From positions 248,001 to 312,000 of the forward strand of contig JAHWDD010000009.1 of assembly GCA_023897205.1 (NCBI GenBank): DNA of 64,000 bases. Direction: 5' to 3'. This document shows, in pieces, positions 9,596-19,577 of this stretch. Position 1 is the stretch's first letter. Every line of letters starts with the position of its first letter. The stretch is from Exophiala sp. HKRS030. Its lineage: Eukaryota > Ascomycota > Eurotiomycetes > Chaetothyriales > Herpotrichiellaceae. The translations under genes and the position numbers were made by a program. The notes under the pieces were generated by a model, which did not search any database, had not been told where the DNA came from, and saw nothing but the letters and a program-made list of their open reading frames with translations.

Positions 9596-12032
9596 TCATC
9601 TGTATCCGGGCATCCCACCGCCATTGACACCACCTCCAGGACCCCCGCCCCTCAAGATCGGTGCACCACGACCACCAACATCACCATACATATTCTCAAG
9701 GAACGGACGACCTCCAGCAGACGTCGGTTCCGGAGGGTAACGTCCTGGGTAATTTCCATGTCCAATGTTGGGGAAGCCCGGTGGTGGGATACCCATATTC
9801 ATAAATCCTGGAGGTGGTCCCATTCCTGGAGGGAAATTTGGCATTCCAGCTGAAGAAGGGGATTCATTGGTGTACTTGCGCTGAGGTGGAGGTCTTTGCG
9901 CCTGCTGTTGTGATAGACTCTGTTGTTGCGGAATTTGTTGTGGTTGTCCGTAAGGAGGACCAACTACACCTCTGGGAATATTGGGTAGCCCAGGAGGCAT
10001 AGAAGGGTGGCGTAACTGCTGCTGCTGCTGATGAGGTGGCGGAGGCGGCTGTTGTGCTTGCTGAATAGGCCATGTTGGATTCGAGCGAGGCATTTGTTCC
10101 AGTCCTGGGGACGTTGAAACCCAGGCGGCAATCCTTGAGACGGCTGTTGGGGCTGGTTCGGTGGCATCGAAGCCTGTTTACTCTGACCTCTGAGCAAAGC
10201 AATCAAAGGATCATCGTCATAACCTCGAGGAGCACCATTGGTTGGGCGTCGCTGACCTTGTTCACGTGGACCTTGGTCGGTGGGATATACCGAGATAGGT
10301 GATTCATCAAACATAGAACGTCCGGTTTCTCGTCGTTGGATCATTATGGGTTCCTGACTTGGAATTCCTGCCCCACGTGATCTAGAAGTATCTTCTCGAA
10401 TGTTTTGAGCTTGAGTCGGGTATATACCGCCGCCAGATCTGTAGTCTGGTTGTGGATGCGGTGATTGTGGTTGAGGTTTGGGTGCTAAACTAGCCTGTCG
10501 CAGTAGATTTAATAACATCTCATCCTTGTTGATACTGGATTGTTGTCGTGTATGTGTTGGTTGTTCGGTTGGGGATCTTGAATCGTTTAGCCTATCACCA
10601 CCTGAAATTGAGTCACCTTGCTGGGGAGGAGGCCGACCCCCCAATATTGACAACAAATCTGAAGACGGTGGTCGCGCCTCTGCTTCGTGTCTAGATTGGG
10701 CATCTCTGGCGTACAAAGGTGTTCTTGGTTTTGCTTGATCCTGAGTTTGTGGAGATGGATTATTACTCCGAGTCTGTAGCATCTCCAAAATGCGAGCGAA
10801 TCCGGCTTGATCGGCATCCTTGGGAGAAATGTTGCTGGTCTGGGCAGATGCAGGTCTTTCTGCAACCACAGGGGCTGGAGGTTCAACGGGCTTATTCTGC
10901 TCGACTGGAGGACTGAACAGAGAAGCAAATCGTGTTTTGCCACCTGTTTTGGCGGTAGCGAGAGGTTGTTCAGTGGTCTTCTGTTCGAATCTGGCGAAAA
11001 ACTTGTCCATTGAATCGTCTGGTTCCGGGGCGGCAACCTTCTGAGGCGGTTTCTCAGTTGCGAAGAAGCCAACCGATTCTGAGGGTGCTGTGTCAGGTTT
11101 CTCGGAAGCAGAGCCACCTGCCTTCATTCTTTCCTTCCATCGCTGGAAGTCCTCTTGCGTGTGAGCTTGAAAGGGCTCCTCAGGCTCTGCAGCATCCATC
11201 CACTCAGGATCAGCTTCAAGCTTGTTGGAGCGGTCCCAATCTCGATCACGAGTTCGATCGCGACGCCAATCATTCGTTTTCTCATTGTCTCGTTTGTTGT
11301 CTTCGATTGCCTCGCCAGTATCTTTTCGAAACCATGACTGTGATAGTTTTGCTCGTGAGTGGGTGTCCTTTCTGTAAGCGGTACGGGGATCGTCCTGATC
11401 ATCTTCCAACTCTTGCTGGTCAGTCTTGTCTTTGGCTCCCCATTTCGGTCGGCGATCATAATCTCGTCGAGATTCAGCTTCTGGCTCTTCACTTTCGTGC
11501 CGATTGCCGTAGCGCCCATTCGTGGGCGGATCCCTTCTGCTATGAAGCCTTGAATCTGAACCGTCGATGGCTTTGGTCTTCTCTTGGACTGACGATCTAT
11601 CCCTCCCATCTTCGAGTCCATCGACGATTTTGCCTGCAGCACGTGCGTTGGAAGATGCGAAAGAACGCCGTGGAGGACCGAGAACTATACGATCTGGATC
11701 TGAACATGTCAATTAGCGAAAACGTGGCCAAGGCAAGCTCTTCGGTTTCAGTACCGGTTGTTGTTCTTCTTTGAGAGTCATGTAAGGGCGGCCTCTTTTG
11801 AAAGGTATCACTGATGTTTGATGGTTCGTCTGATCTTGCTCGGGTCGCAGGTCTTTTGGAAGTGGGTTCTTGCGTGCTTTTGTGTTTTTTGTCAGTAAAG
11901 GATAGAAGGCATTGTAGGCGAGACAGTGTCATACCCCATCCATTCTTCTATTGGTGGCAAGCCTGGTGGTTTGCAAATAAGAGGCGACGCTCGGAGGTTC
12001 AAAAGGTCTTCAACAGCGTATCTCCCTAACAT
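9596..12032 (-). CDS. eIF4E-binding, 4E-T-like translational repressor (apparent 1-nt frameshift)
   Basis: This is probably a fungal eIF4E-interacting protein of the 4E-T type, acting on translation or mRNA decay. Exons are 12032-11935, 11876-11755 and 11699-9596. The introns are 58 nt (GTATGA...AAG, CTGAC branch) and 55 nt (GTACTG...CAG). The first exon encodes MLGRYAVEDLLNLR, in which Y5-x4-L10-L11 is a canonical eIF4E-binding motif. It is followed by SPLICKPPGLPPIEEW. The rest is disordered, with a charged segment (DPEWMDAAEPEEPF, QEDFQRWKERMK) and a Pro/Gln-rich C-terminus. The frame breaks near 10107-10110. One more base in that G4 run (C4 in the gene) joins GLPPGFQRP to PGLEQMPR, giving about 774 aa. 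The 4E-binding role is inferred from the motif and its position. Confidence 0.75.
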
Positions 12033-13190
12033 GGTGAGAGGCTTTTGTGTTTTACTGTGTGGTCATTGGGGAGTGCGGTCAAAAGGATCTTGCGTGCACT
12101 TGGTAGCACTCGAAAGCCAGTGTAGCCGAATTGATGTCTGGAGGATCGGCCAAGGACGTGGAGTGAAGTGTGTAAGATTGAGATGAGAAAGTCCAATGTG
12201 ACGACAATGGTGCCGGGAGTGTGAGGGGAATGCCCTGTAGATGTAGTAGATTATTGGTACAAATGGTTTGCTAGTGGTTGTTTGTGCTTCACTCTTAATA
12301 AATATTGGAAGCCAGGCTGTGATTGGTGAAATGGACAGATTTGTAGTAGGAGGGTGTTCGCATCGAGCTCGGAAGAATTTTGTGGAATTTGACAGGTCAC
12401 TTGGTGAAGTTGAAGTCGATGGGTTGATACGAGAATTGCGCTTCGGGGTCAAGCGAGTGCGAGGTGTGAGGTGTGAGGTGCGAGGTGCGAGTGCGCTGCC
12501 GTGAATGAAATGAACGAACGAACGATTGATTGATTGAATGAATAAATGGGGACAACGCACGGGGGCAGCAATGCACGCCACATCAGCACCGCCTCAATGA
12601 TCCCCTCGGCATCCAGAATCTGGTCAGCCACATTGAGCCACACGTGCCGCATCGGCTTAACCACTATTCTTCAGCCACTGTGGCTATATGGAGTACATGT
12701 CGACAAGAGCCGACGACATCATCGACGAGGTCTCGAGATCCAAAGAACGATTCTTTGAGAGAATCGAGTTGATAGCACCATCAACTAATCCCAATGATTA
12801 ACTCGATCGACTTCTCATCAGTTCCTCCGCGTCTACGTCTTGTAATGCCTGTCAGGCCATGCTTGCCCTTGCCCAAGTTTTCAGACCCGACAGTTGCACC
12901 TGCCTTGAGAGTCAATACTAACTAAAGGAAGCTGCCCCACATCAACAGCACCTCACATTACCACCCACGGAAGAAGCGACCAGCCCCGCCAGGAGACCCC
13001 AGCCTTTCTCAGTCATTGGAATTGATCTGTAATATAAGGGCAATATTCCTTTATGCTGATTTCTTCAACGCTACATCTGCAAAGGAGATCAGGTCAGGCA
13101 AGTGCTCTGCCACTCGTCGCTGGCTAAGAGCATTCTCGTCATACCCCAGCTCGATCGACCCATTGCCTTCGCACTCATCTGCCACCTAGA
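12033..13190. other. Divergent promoter region, 4E-T-like / SDR reductase
   Basis: This is about 1.16 kb between divergent genes. It has GAGGTGTGAGGTG-type imperfect repeats (12455-12495), a GATT/GAAT tetramer stretch (12520-12545) and a CACGTG site near 12642. No gene is called. Confidence 0.5.
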
Positions 13191-14477
13191 ATGTCGCTGC
13201 AATCTCGATTCCTGAGACCACTCCCGGAGAATCCTTTGATACTGGTGACTGGGGCCAATGGGTATATAGGATCCACCATTGTGGACCTATTATTGAAAGA
13301 AGGATTCAAAGTTCGAGGTACCGTTCGCCAGGACAAGCCGTGGCTTACTGCCTTGTTTACAAGCAAATATGGAGCAAGTAGATATGAAACCGTTATCGTC
13401 CCAGATCTAAGTGCTCAAGAGGAATTAGAAAAGGCCCTGCATGGCGTCTGGGGCTTTCTCCACGTGGTTAGTCAATCATCAACACCAGAAAAAGTCCAGC
13501 AGAAATGAATTGACCCATATCCAAGGCATCAGACCTCACCCTTGACCCAGATCGAGAAAGGGTCATCAATGGAACTATTTCCCACACGTTATCAGCACTC
13601 AGAGCGGCAGGCAACACGCCTACTCTGAAAAGCTTCGTCCTGACATCCTCATCTACTGCTTGCCTCATCCCAATTCCTAACAAAACAGGAATTGTCATTG
13701 ATGTTGGTGAGTCTTTACACGATCATTGCCATGTTGTTCCATCCATAGCTAATCTTCTTCTGAACAGATTCTTGGAACGATGCCGCTATTGCTGCTGCAT
13801 GGGACGAGAACACATCAAAAGCTGACTTGCCGTACAATGTCTACGCCGCTTCCAAAACCGAGGGTGAGCGAGCGCTATGGAAATTTGTCAAGCAAAATAA
13901 CCCGTCATTTGCGGTCAACACGGTACTCCCTGCTGCAAATGTACATTCAGCCCTTTCGGATTTTTGTGAAATTACGCTTTCCTCTAGTAGTATCATTGAC
14001 ACAACTATTCTAGTACGGCACGATACTGTCTCCAGAGATATACGGAAGCACCATGGGTTGGGCTAGACAGCTATTGATTGGCAATGCTGATGTCTTTAAC
14101 AACACTCCACCACGTGCGTATTACACCTGAACTGGACCAGGTTTCGCGAATTGGCGGTTGCTAACCTTTAGGTAGAATGGTTTGTAAACGTTGAAGATTG
14201 CGCTCGGCTTCATGTCGCTGCTCTTCTGGATGATAGGCTCAATCATCAACGATTGTTCGCGTTTGCAGAGACAGTGAAATGGACCCAAGTCGTAACCATT
14301 CTTCGCGAATTACGTCCCGACAACAAGAAAATCCCAGATCCTCCCCCCAACGAAGGTGACGATTTGTCCGTTATTAAGCCTCGTGAAGATGCCGAGAACT
14401 TGCTCAAACGCTTTTATGGTGTCACTGGGTGGACCAACCTCCGTGACAGCCTTGCTGATGGAATTGCCGACATCTAG
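13191..14477 (+). CDS. Extended short-chain dehydrogenase (aldehyde/ketone reductase, GRE2-like)
   Basis: This is an NAD(P)H-dependent reductase of the extended SDR family (dihydroflavonol reductase / yeast Gre2 group). There are five exons: 13191-13466, 13526-13706, 13768-13940, 14014-14113 and 14176-14477. All introns are 59-73 nt with GT...AG ends. The exons sum to 1032 nt, or 343 aa. TGANGYIG at residues 20-27 is the cofactor motif. HVASDLTLDPDRERVINGT and TSSSTACLIP are family blocks, and Y178-x3-K182 (YAASK) is the catalytic pair. NTVLPAANYGTILSPEIYG and FVNVEDCARLHVAALL complete the substrate domain. The first acceptor is AAG, chosen because it restores HV-ASDLT. The physiological substrate cannot be read from sequence. 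Confidence 0.9.
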
Positions 14478-15015
14478 GCACGACTCGACATTTCACAAAA
14501 CGAGAGGACGAATTCGGAAGGTGAACAGTATCTCGGACTTCATATCTTGCTGATGGTTTCACTTTCGACGAAGGACCAGCGAACCCCATGGAGTGACGCC
14601 CAGCAAATGCAAACACCAGCCACCACTGTGCCAAAAGATGTCAACGACTAAACTTCCATCCACGGATGCAACATGTATGGTTGAGCTATACAGAATATTG
14701 TGGATGCACCGTGTCTTATCTTGAGGAGATAGAACTCTTGTCTCAGCCGTTGCCGGTCTTTTCATCCATTCCTCTCAGCAGGGCCATGCAAACGCGATCC
14801 CGTGAACTCATCCCCTCCCGCACCCGACTTTGGAGGATTGAGAAGTTCACTGTTGTTAGATCACTGTCTTATAAAGCGTTCGTTGTTTCCCTTTTCTCTC
14901 TTTCCTTTCTTCATCTCTTCCAACGTCCACCAATTCCCAAGTTTGAAACCACTCGACTGAATTAATCAATACGACAAGAAAATTAAAGCAAAGATACCCG
15001 CAATACTCTTTGGCG
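14478..15015. other. Intergenic
   Basis: This is a 538-bp interval with no credible gene. It has a CT-rich tract at about 14885-14935, which may be part of the leader of the small spliced ORF that follows. Confidence 0.4.
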
Positions 15016-15368
15016 ATGTCCTGGTAAGTTCCCATTCCTCCTCTTCTAACTATGCTTCATGGCGTCTTTCATCATCGTCTAACATTCTCTACTCCAGCCA
15101 ATCGACTCTGTCCTGCGTCAGTTGTGGCGTTAGTCTGTGCAGTGGTAGTGGCAGTGGCAAGAGCGGTGCAAGCCTCAGAAGTGAAATTGGCGTTGGCAGT
15201 AGTGCTAGCAATAGCGGTAGCAGTGTGAGAAGTGAAAGTGTGAAAAACAGCAGCGCTGTCGCAAGCGTCCACAATCACCAGCTCTCCACAATCATCCGTC
15301 CTGGAATTCAACCCCAGATTCAGGCGCGAACGGGGTCAATGACGGTTATTATTGTGATTGCTCCATGA
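15016..15368 (+). CDS. Candidate small spliced gene, Ser/Gly-rich with Cys-rich N-terminus
   Basis: I do not recognise this family. An 8-nt first exon (15016-15023, ATGTCCTG) is followed by a textbook intron 15024-15097. That intron has donor GTAAGT, a CTAAC branch 12-16 nt before the acceptor, and acceptor CAG. Exon 2 (15098-15368) stays open to a TGA and gives 92 aa. The product starts MSCQSTLSCVSCGVSLC, with cysteines at 3, 9, 12 and 17. It continues as a Ser/Gly-rich stretch and ends hydrophobic (MTVIIVIAP). The intron quality is the main support. The low-complexity body could arise by chance, so this remains a candidate. Confidence 0.4.
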
Positions 15369-15830
15369 TTTATCGATCGGCTGATTACTCTCCGTTGATT
15401 TCTTACGTGGCAAATCCACTGTCGAGAAACGGCGCATACAGGATGGCATATTTTCGACATGACAGTGCGAATTTTTCCGAGGAAAGCTGGTGATCATACC
15501 CAGAGGTATAAACAGTAGCGAGCATTCTTTCTGAGTTTAGAGGATGAGCTCTGAATCGAGTGTGGAACGGAAGGGGGGACGGAAACAGAGATGTCGTTGT
15601 TGGACGAACGAGCTGTCGTTATCGAGATTCTTCAGCACGAGTTGCTGCTATCAACGAACTTCATGCCGTTATGATTCACGGTATACCATACAGCTAGGAA
15701 TATTTCATCAATCCAAATGATTTCTATCAGTATTGCTTCTCACAATCGAATCGAGCAACGATTGAGCCCCACATAGCAACCTAGGTATACAGCCCACTAA
15801 CAACAGCACAACTGTCCCATCCCTCATTCC
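15369..15830. other. Intergenic
   Basis: I see nothing recognisable in this 460-bp interval. Confidence 0.4.
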
Positions 15831-16166
15831 TCAAGATCCTCGGGCCTTATCTCCATACCATGAAGCACACCCTACTAACTCGTGCGGTACATCCTTGAAC
15901 GCTCTAGTCGACACATCGGGAGTCTTCTTTTCATCAGGCTCAGTCTGGTTTTTTGGTTCAGCCTCTTCGGCTTCAGAAGGTTTCCAATTGACCGGACTGC
16001 GAACCACTTTTCCCAACATAGTTGAAGGTAGGTTCTGATGTCCCTGTTCGTAAGTCGTCACATCCTGGACCGCATCCGTCGAGGAAGTAGTCTTGTCTGA
16101 ACCAGTACTTTGCCCAATAGGACTGGCATTGGTACTGATATTTATAGTCTTGGTAACATCTGTCAT
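15831..16166 (-). CDS. Hypothetical protein, 111 aa
   Basis: This is an unrecognised ORF. The product is hydrophilic and probably disordered, with Thr/Ser-rich beginnings (MTDVTKTINISTNASP) and an acidic Glu/Lys stretch (SEAEEAEPKNQTEPDEKK). It ends VGCASWYGDKARGS. In frame upstream the sequence reads SGDPTGA with no stop for seven codons and a CAG just before, so an upstream exon is possible. I could not connect one in frame. Isolated ORFs of this size are often spurious. Confidence 0.35.
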   Translation of the reverse strand: MTDVTKTINISTNASPIGQSTGSDKTTSSTDAVQDVTTYEQGHQNLPSTMLGKVVRSPVNWKPSEAEEAEPKNQTEPDEKKTPDVSTRAFKDVPHELVGCASWYGDKARGS

Positions 16167-16875
16167 TGCGCCAGTTGGATCTCCACTGTTTCAGTTCGAA
16201 TGAGGAATTTTCAGTGCGATATGGTTTGGCCTCGCGATGTTATATCTGTGAAAATTCTGGAGTGGAGAATGACGTTGCTCATTGATGTCAGACAGGCCTC
16301 GAAGAACTTTATATAATGCCCAGAGTTATCCTTCTGTTTGAAATGGGCATGTCTTGCTGAGAGCCGTGTAAAGATAAGGTGACTCACTGCCGTAGAGCCT
16401 GATGCCTTACGAGGTTCGATCCATGAGAGGCTTTCAACCAGTGTCACTCCTTCTAAAGCCCTAAGCGTGGGGATTCGAAACTGGGGAAGTGATGCCCCTA
16501 GTTGAGAGTGACTCAGAAGCTTCGTGTGCCGTAGGTTGTGAGATGTCGTACAAGTAATCCCAAGGATCTCCTGGAAGCAGTGACTACCGTGAGCATGCCT
16601 TCTGCAGTTGCCCAGTCTGCCATGACACCAACCTGATGCATTGAACCTGACTCAAGCAACACGATCATCACATCGAAGGGAAGTCGACCACGAAGCAAGT
16701 ATAAAGACATGTCCCATTGCCAAATCTCACCTTCCTTTATAAATCCACTCTTTCCGCAAAACACGTCTTCTGACATAAGGCACGACGCAAAACACTCACT
16801 TCTTCTGTCCACTCAATCCCGGTCTCAGGGCCATCTGCTGGACAGATTCCTGCAGATTCCTGCACACTGGAAATC
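16167..16875. other. Intergenic
   Basis: This is about 700 bp. A tRNA-like B-box near 16470 does not fold (see rejected items). No gene is called. Confidence 0.4.
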
Positions 16876-17124
16876 ATGTCGACAATGACACCCGGGAGAA
16901 GCATAGCAGGGGAAAGTGGTAGCCCTCCAAGACCTCATCCTGAGCCTGAACCTTCCCCTGAACCGGAACCCAGTCCAGAGCCAGAGCCGAATCCTGAGCC
17001 AGAGCCGAATCCTGAGCCAGAGCCGAATCCTGAGCCAGAGCCGAATCCTGAGCCAGAGCCTAGTCCAGAGCCGGATCCCAGTCCTGAACCAGATCCAAGT
17101 CCAGAGCCGGATCCAGGGTTCTGA
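16876..17124 (+). CDS. Possible Pro-Glu repeat protein, 82 aa
   Basis: The ORF starts [18 protein letters not shown] and then runs through about a dozen PEPEP/S/N/D units to PDPGF. It could be a small disordered or cell-wall-type protein. The same DNA is open in at least four reading frames because the repeat period is a multiple of three and lacks stop words, so the open frame by itself is weak evidence. There is no signal peptide. Confidence 0.3.
   Translation: MSTMTPGRSIAGESGSPPRPHPEPEPSPEPEPSPEPEPNPEPEPNPEPEPNPEPEPNPEPEPSPEPDPSPEPDPSPEPDPGF
16938..17117 (+). repeat. Minisatellite with 18-bp unit
   Basis: There are about ten imperfect copies of an 18-bp unit. Four adjacent copies of CCAGAGCCGAATCCTGAG are perfect (16981-17052). 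The flanking copies vary at the fourth codon (AGT, GAT or AAT). Confidence 0.92.
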
Positions 17125-18311
17125 TGTGACACACTCAATGGAAGGGTGCCTAAAGCCGGCACAACTTTGGTGCCATGTGGACGAATCTCGATAGATGCAG
17201 ATATCCAAAGGAATTCTAGACTCATTAATTAAGACATGGTGCTAGTTAATTAGAAGACAACTACCAAGGGAAACTTGTCGTGGTAGATAGGAGTTGATAT
17301 AGGACTAGACCGATATGGGACTAGCCCATCCCTATCTTGAACCACCCCTTTCATCTGGGCCTTTTGCTCTTAGACTCTTGACTCTTGCGACCGAAACTTA
17401 GAACATAAGGACTTCTGGTCTAAACAGCCGAAGCAAAGATGTAAGCCTCATACTATCACGTCCTCCAGAAGTCCCGTATTATCAATAGCCCGACGCTGAT
17501 CACTACATTGTTGAAATGTTGACAATCACCGCATATATATGTGAGTAAGAGCCATAATCCAAAAAATCAGCGTGTTCTGTCATTGTTGCCCGGTTTCTAG
17601 CCTCTTTCAGACCAATGTATGTGGATCAGTCACGTCTTGATCTCTGGTGGGCCACACCCTAGGATGAAAACGACTCAAGCCAAAACATTCTACTGGACTG
17701 TTTGGCTATCAGGCTCAACATTCGATGTTGTTACGACTGAATTCATTGGCTCACAAGTTGTGCTCAGAGGTGGCACTGCTCGGTCTTCTTATATCTGACT
17801 CTTGGACCAATGACTAGTGGCTGGGGAATGGTGACCCGTGAGTGTGTGCTGTGCGGAGTCTCTGGTCCTTCAAGTCGAACAGAGTATATCAATATATGAA
17901 CGAGGCATGGTCACGGTCAGTCGACTTTATATGTGGAAATCTATCATATTCTTTTGTCGATCAAATCACAAGCGTGGACACATGCCTTGGACGTCACCGA
18001 GAGATGACTCCTCTCCCTCTCCGTCAAAGACAGGCAGCATGATCTCACATGCTCAGTCACCGCAAGCTCACAGCAAACCGCTCTGTTTCGCAAAGTGCTC
18101 ATGACTATTTCAACCTTCTCCCTTCTTCTTCCGCCTCTCCCCTTCTCTGTCTTATTAACAAACTCAAAACGTCCCCGGAAAACGAAAGGCAAACGGTAAG
18201 CATCCCTATCACACATCGCATAGCGCGCACCGCCAACACCGTTGTGTCCCCGACCCAAAGACCCGAGCGGGCCTGTCATCTTGAAAAGGACGTACAGGTT
18301 GTCACACGACA
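17125..18311. other. Intergenic
   Basis: This is about 1.2 kb with only short ORFs that lack codon bias or splice support. A CT-rich tract at 18115-18150 precedes the next candidate ORF. Confidence 0.4.
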
Positions 18312-18905
18312 ATGCCTGAATCAACCCATCCCAAAACGTGTACCTTCACGACCTCGATCGAGCTGCATGGCCGCTCGTGCCCGTCTTATCACTGCCCGGC
18401 ATCGTCGACCACTGCGTCGTCTACTGGCGCAGAAACACCGATTTCAGCATCGCAATTAGTAACGTCCCCGCGCAGTAGCAGCAGTGGCAGTAGCAATACT
18501 ACCCACACTCCATGCCACAAATCTTGCAGCACGAACATCAGCATCAACTACAACATAGGCCACAGCTCCGACTGTGAGCGAGCGACGAAGCGAGCACACG
18601 ACTCTCTTCCCGCCCCACTCCCACCAATTCCCGGTCCACCAGATCACCCACCGCATCTCGCGCCCGGTGCAGCCTTCGCAATTCGATCTGACATCTTACT
18701 TAATAGCGCCGGCAGCAGCGGAGGGGCAGCCTTGGATACAGCTTCGAGTACAAGCTCGGGTTCGGGTACGCGAGTCAATGAGAATGGACGAGAAGACGCC
18801 AGCGGACGTCTCAGACAGGTTGATGGCACGACGCATCCACTGAGTTGGGAGCGGGACGGCGTGAGGACGACGCATGGCGTGGGCACGGGATTTCTTTTCG
18901 GGTAA
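18312..18905 (+). CDS. Hypothetical protein, 197 aa
   Basis: I do not recognise this product. It is Ser/Thr/Pro-rich, with scattered Cys and His in the first half (MPESTHPKTCTFTTSIEL, then HGRSCPSYHC). A proline segment (PAPLPPIPGPPDHPPHLAPG) and a Ser/Gly stretch follow. C or G at codon third positions is common, which favours coding. The last codons overlap a possible donor (GTAAAT). An alternative ending through an intron to the TAG at 18968 would read GFLFGYPGRWWVDVR. No domain is visible. Confidence 0.4.
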   Translation: MPESTHPKTCTFTTSIELHGRSCPSYHCPASSTTASSTGAETPISASQLVTSPRSSSSGSSNTTHTPCHKSCSTNISINYNIGHSSDCERATKRAHDSLPAPLPPIPGPPDHPPHLAPGAAFAIRSDILLNSAGSSGGAALDTASSTSSGSGTRVNENGREDASGRLRQVDGTTHPLSWERDGVRTTHGVGTGFLFG

Positions 18906-19577
18906 ATCGAACGAGGCTGAGTTTGGAGGTATGTACGTCTACTCTCTGCGTGGGCTATGACTTATGTAGGTACCCAGGGAGGTGGTGGGTCGACGTCAGA
19001 TGACCATCATTTTCACTTTGCGAGTAGGTTTTGCATGTTCATCGGATATCTGGGGCGGAGACTCAAGATCACTCAATGGTCAGGATGTGCGTCTTCTCCT
19101 TCTCATGGCGCAAGGGATATGGCGTTCTCTTCGGTTCTGCGTCAGGTACTTGTCCACCAAAGCTGAGACGGTGGTTCGACCGTAACTGATTCGGAGCAAG
19201 GCATGAGAGTTTCGAATAGGTGATGTTAAATACGGAGATACACTGTAGGTTGAGAACTTCTTGCAGGGCCTTGCTCTTTCTGAAAATGATTTCTTTTGCG
19301 CTATGTATGTCAAAACGAGCAGAGGTCTCTCATGACGTCTTTGATTCTCTTTCTCCTAAATATCAAGCCAACTGGCTATTCAAGCGTCACCAGCAGCACA
19401 GCTGGTTCCTTCCGAGCGGAAAAATGTCTCAGAATCGTCGTTCAAAGTCAAAGAGGCTTCTTATGATATCGAGCTTCATACCAATTGGCTCTCAATTCTC
19501 CCCGTACAACAGCGACAGCCGCTTTCACGCTGTGTTGCATATATAAATTGGAAACCGTCCACATCGTAAATCTCTGC
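18906..19577. other. Intergenic
   Basis: This is 670 bp downstream of the hypothetical gene and of PAT1, which converge here. Nothing is recognised. Confidence 0.4.

Noticed and set aside
11010..11774. 254-aa plus-strand ORF over the 4E-T-like gene
   Set aside because: It is antisense to a spliced gene whose motifs and junctions are supported; it has no domain of its own.
16211..16447. Possible upstream exon for the 111-aa hypothetical gene
   Set aside because: Good donors (GTAAGG, GTGAGT) exist but none joins the downstream frame through an available acceptor.
16460..16515. tRNA-like B-box (GTTTCGAATCC on the minus strand)
   Set aside because: The flanking bases do not form a T-stem and no A-box or acceptor pairing is present at the right distance.
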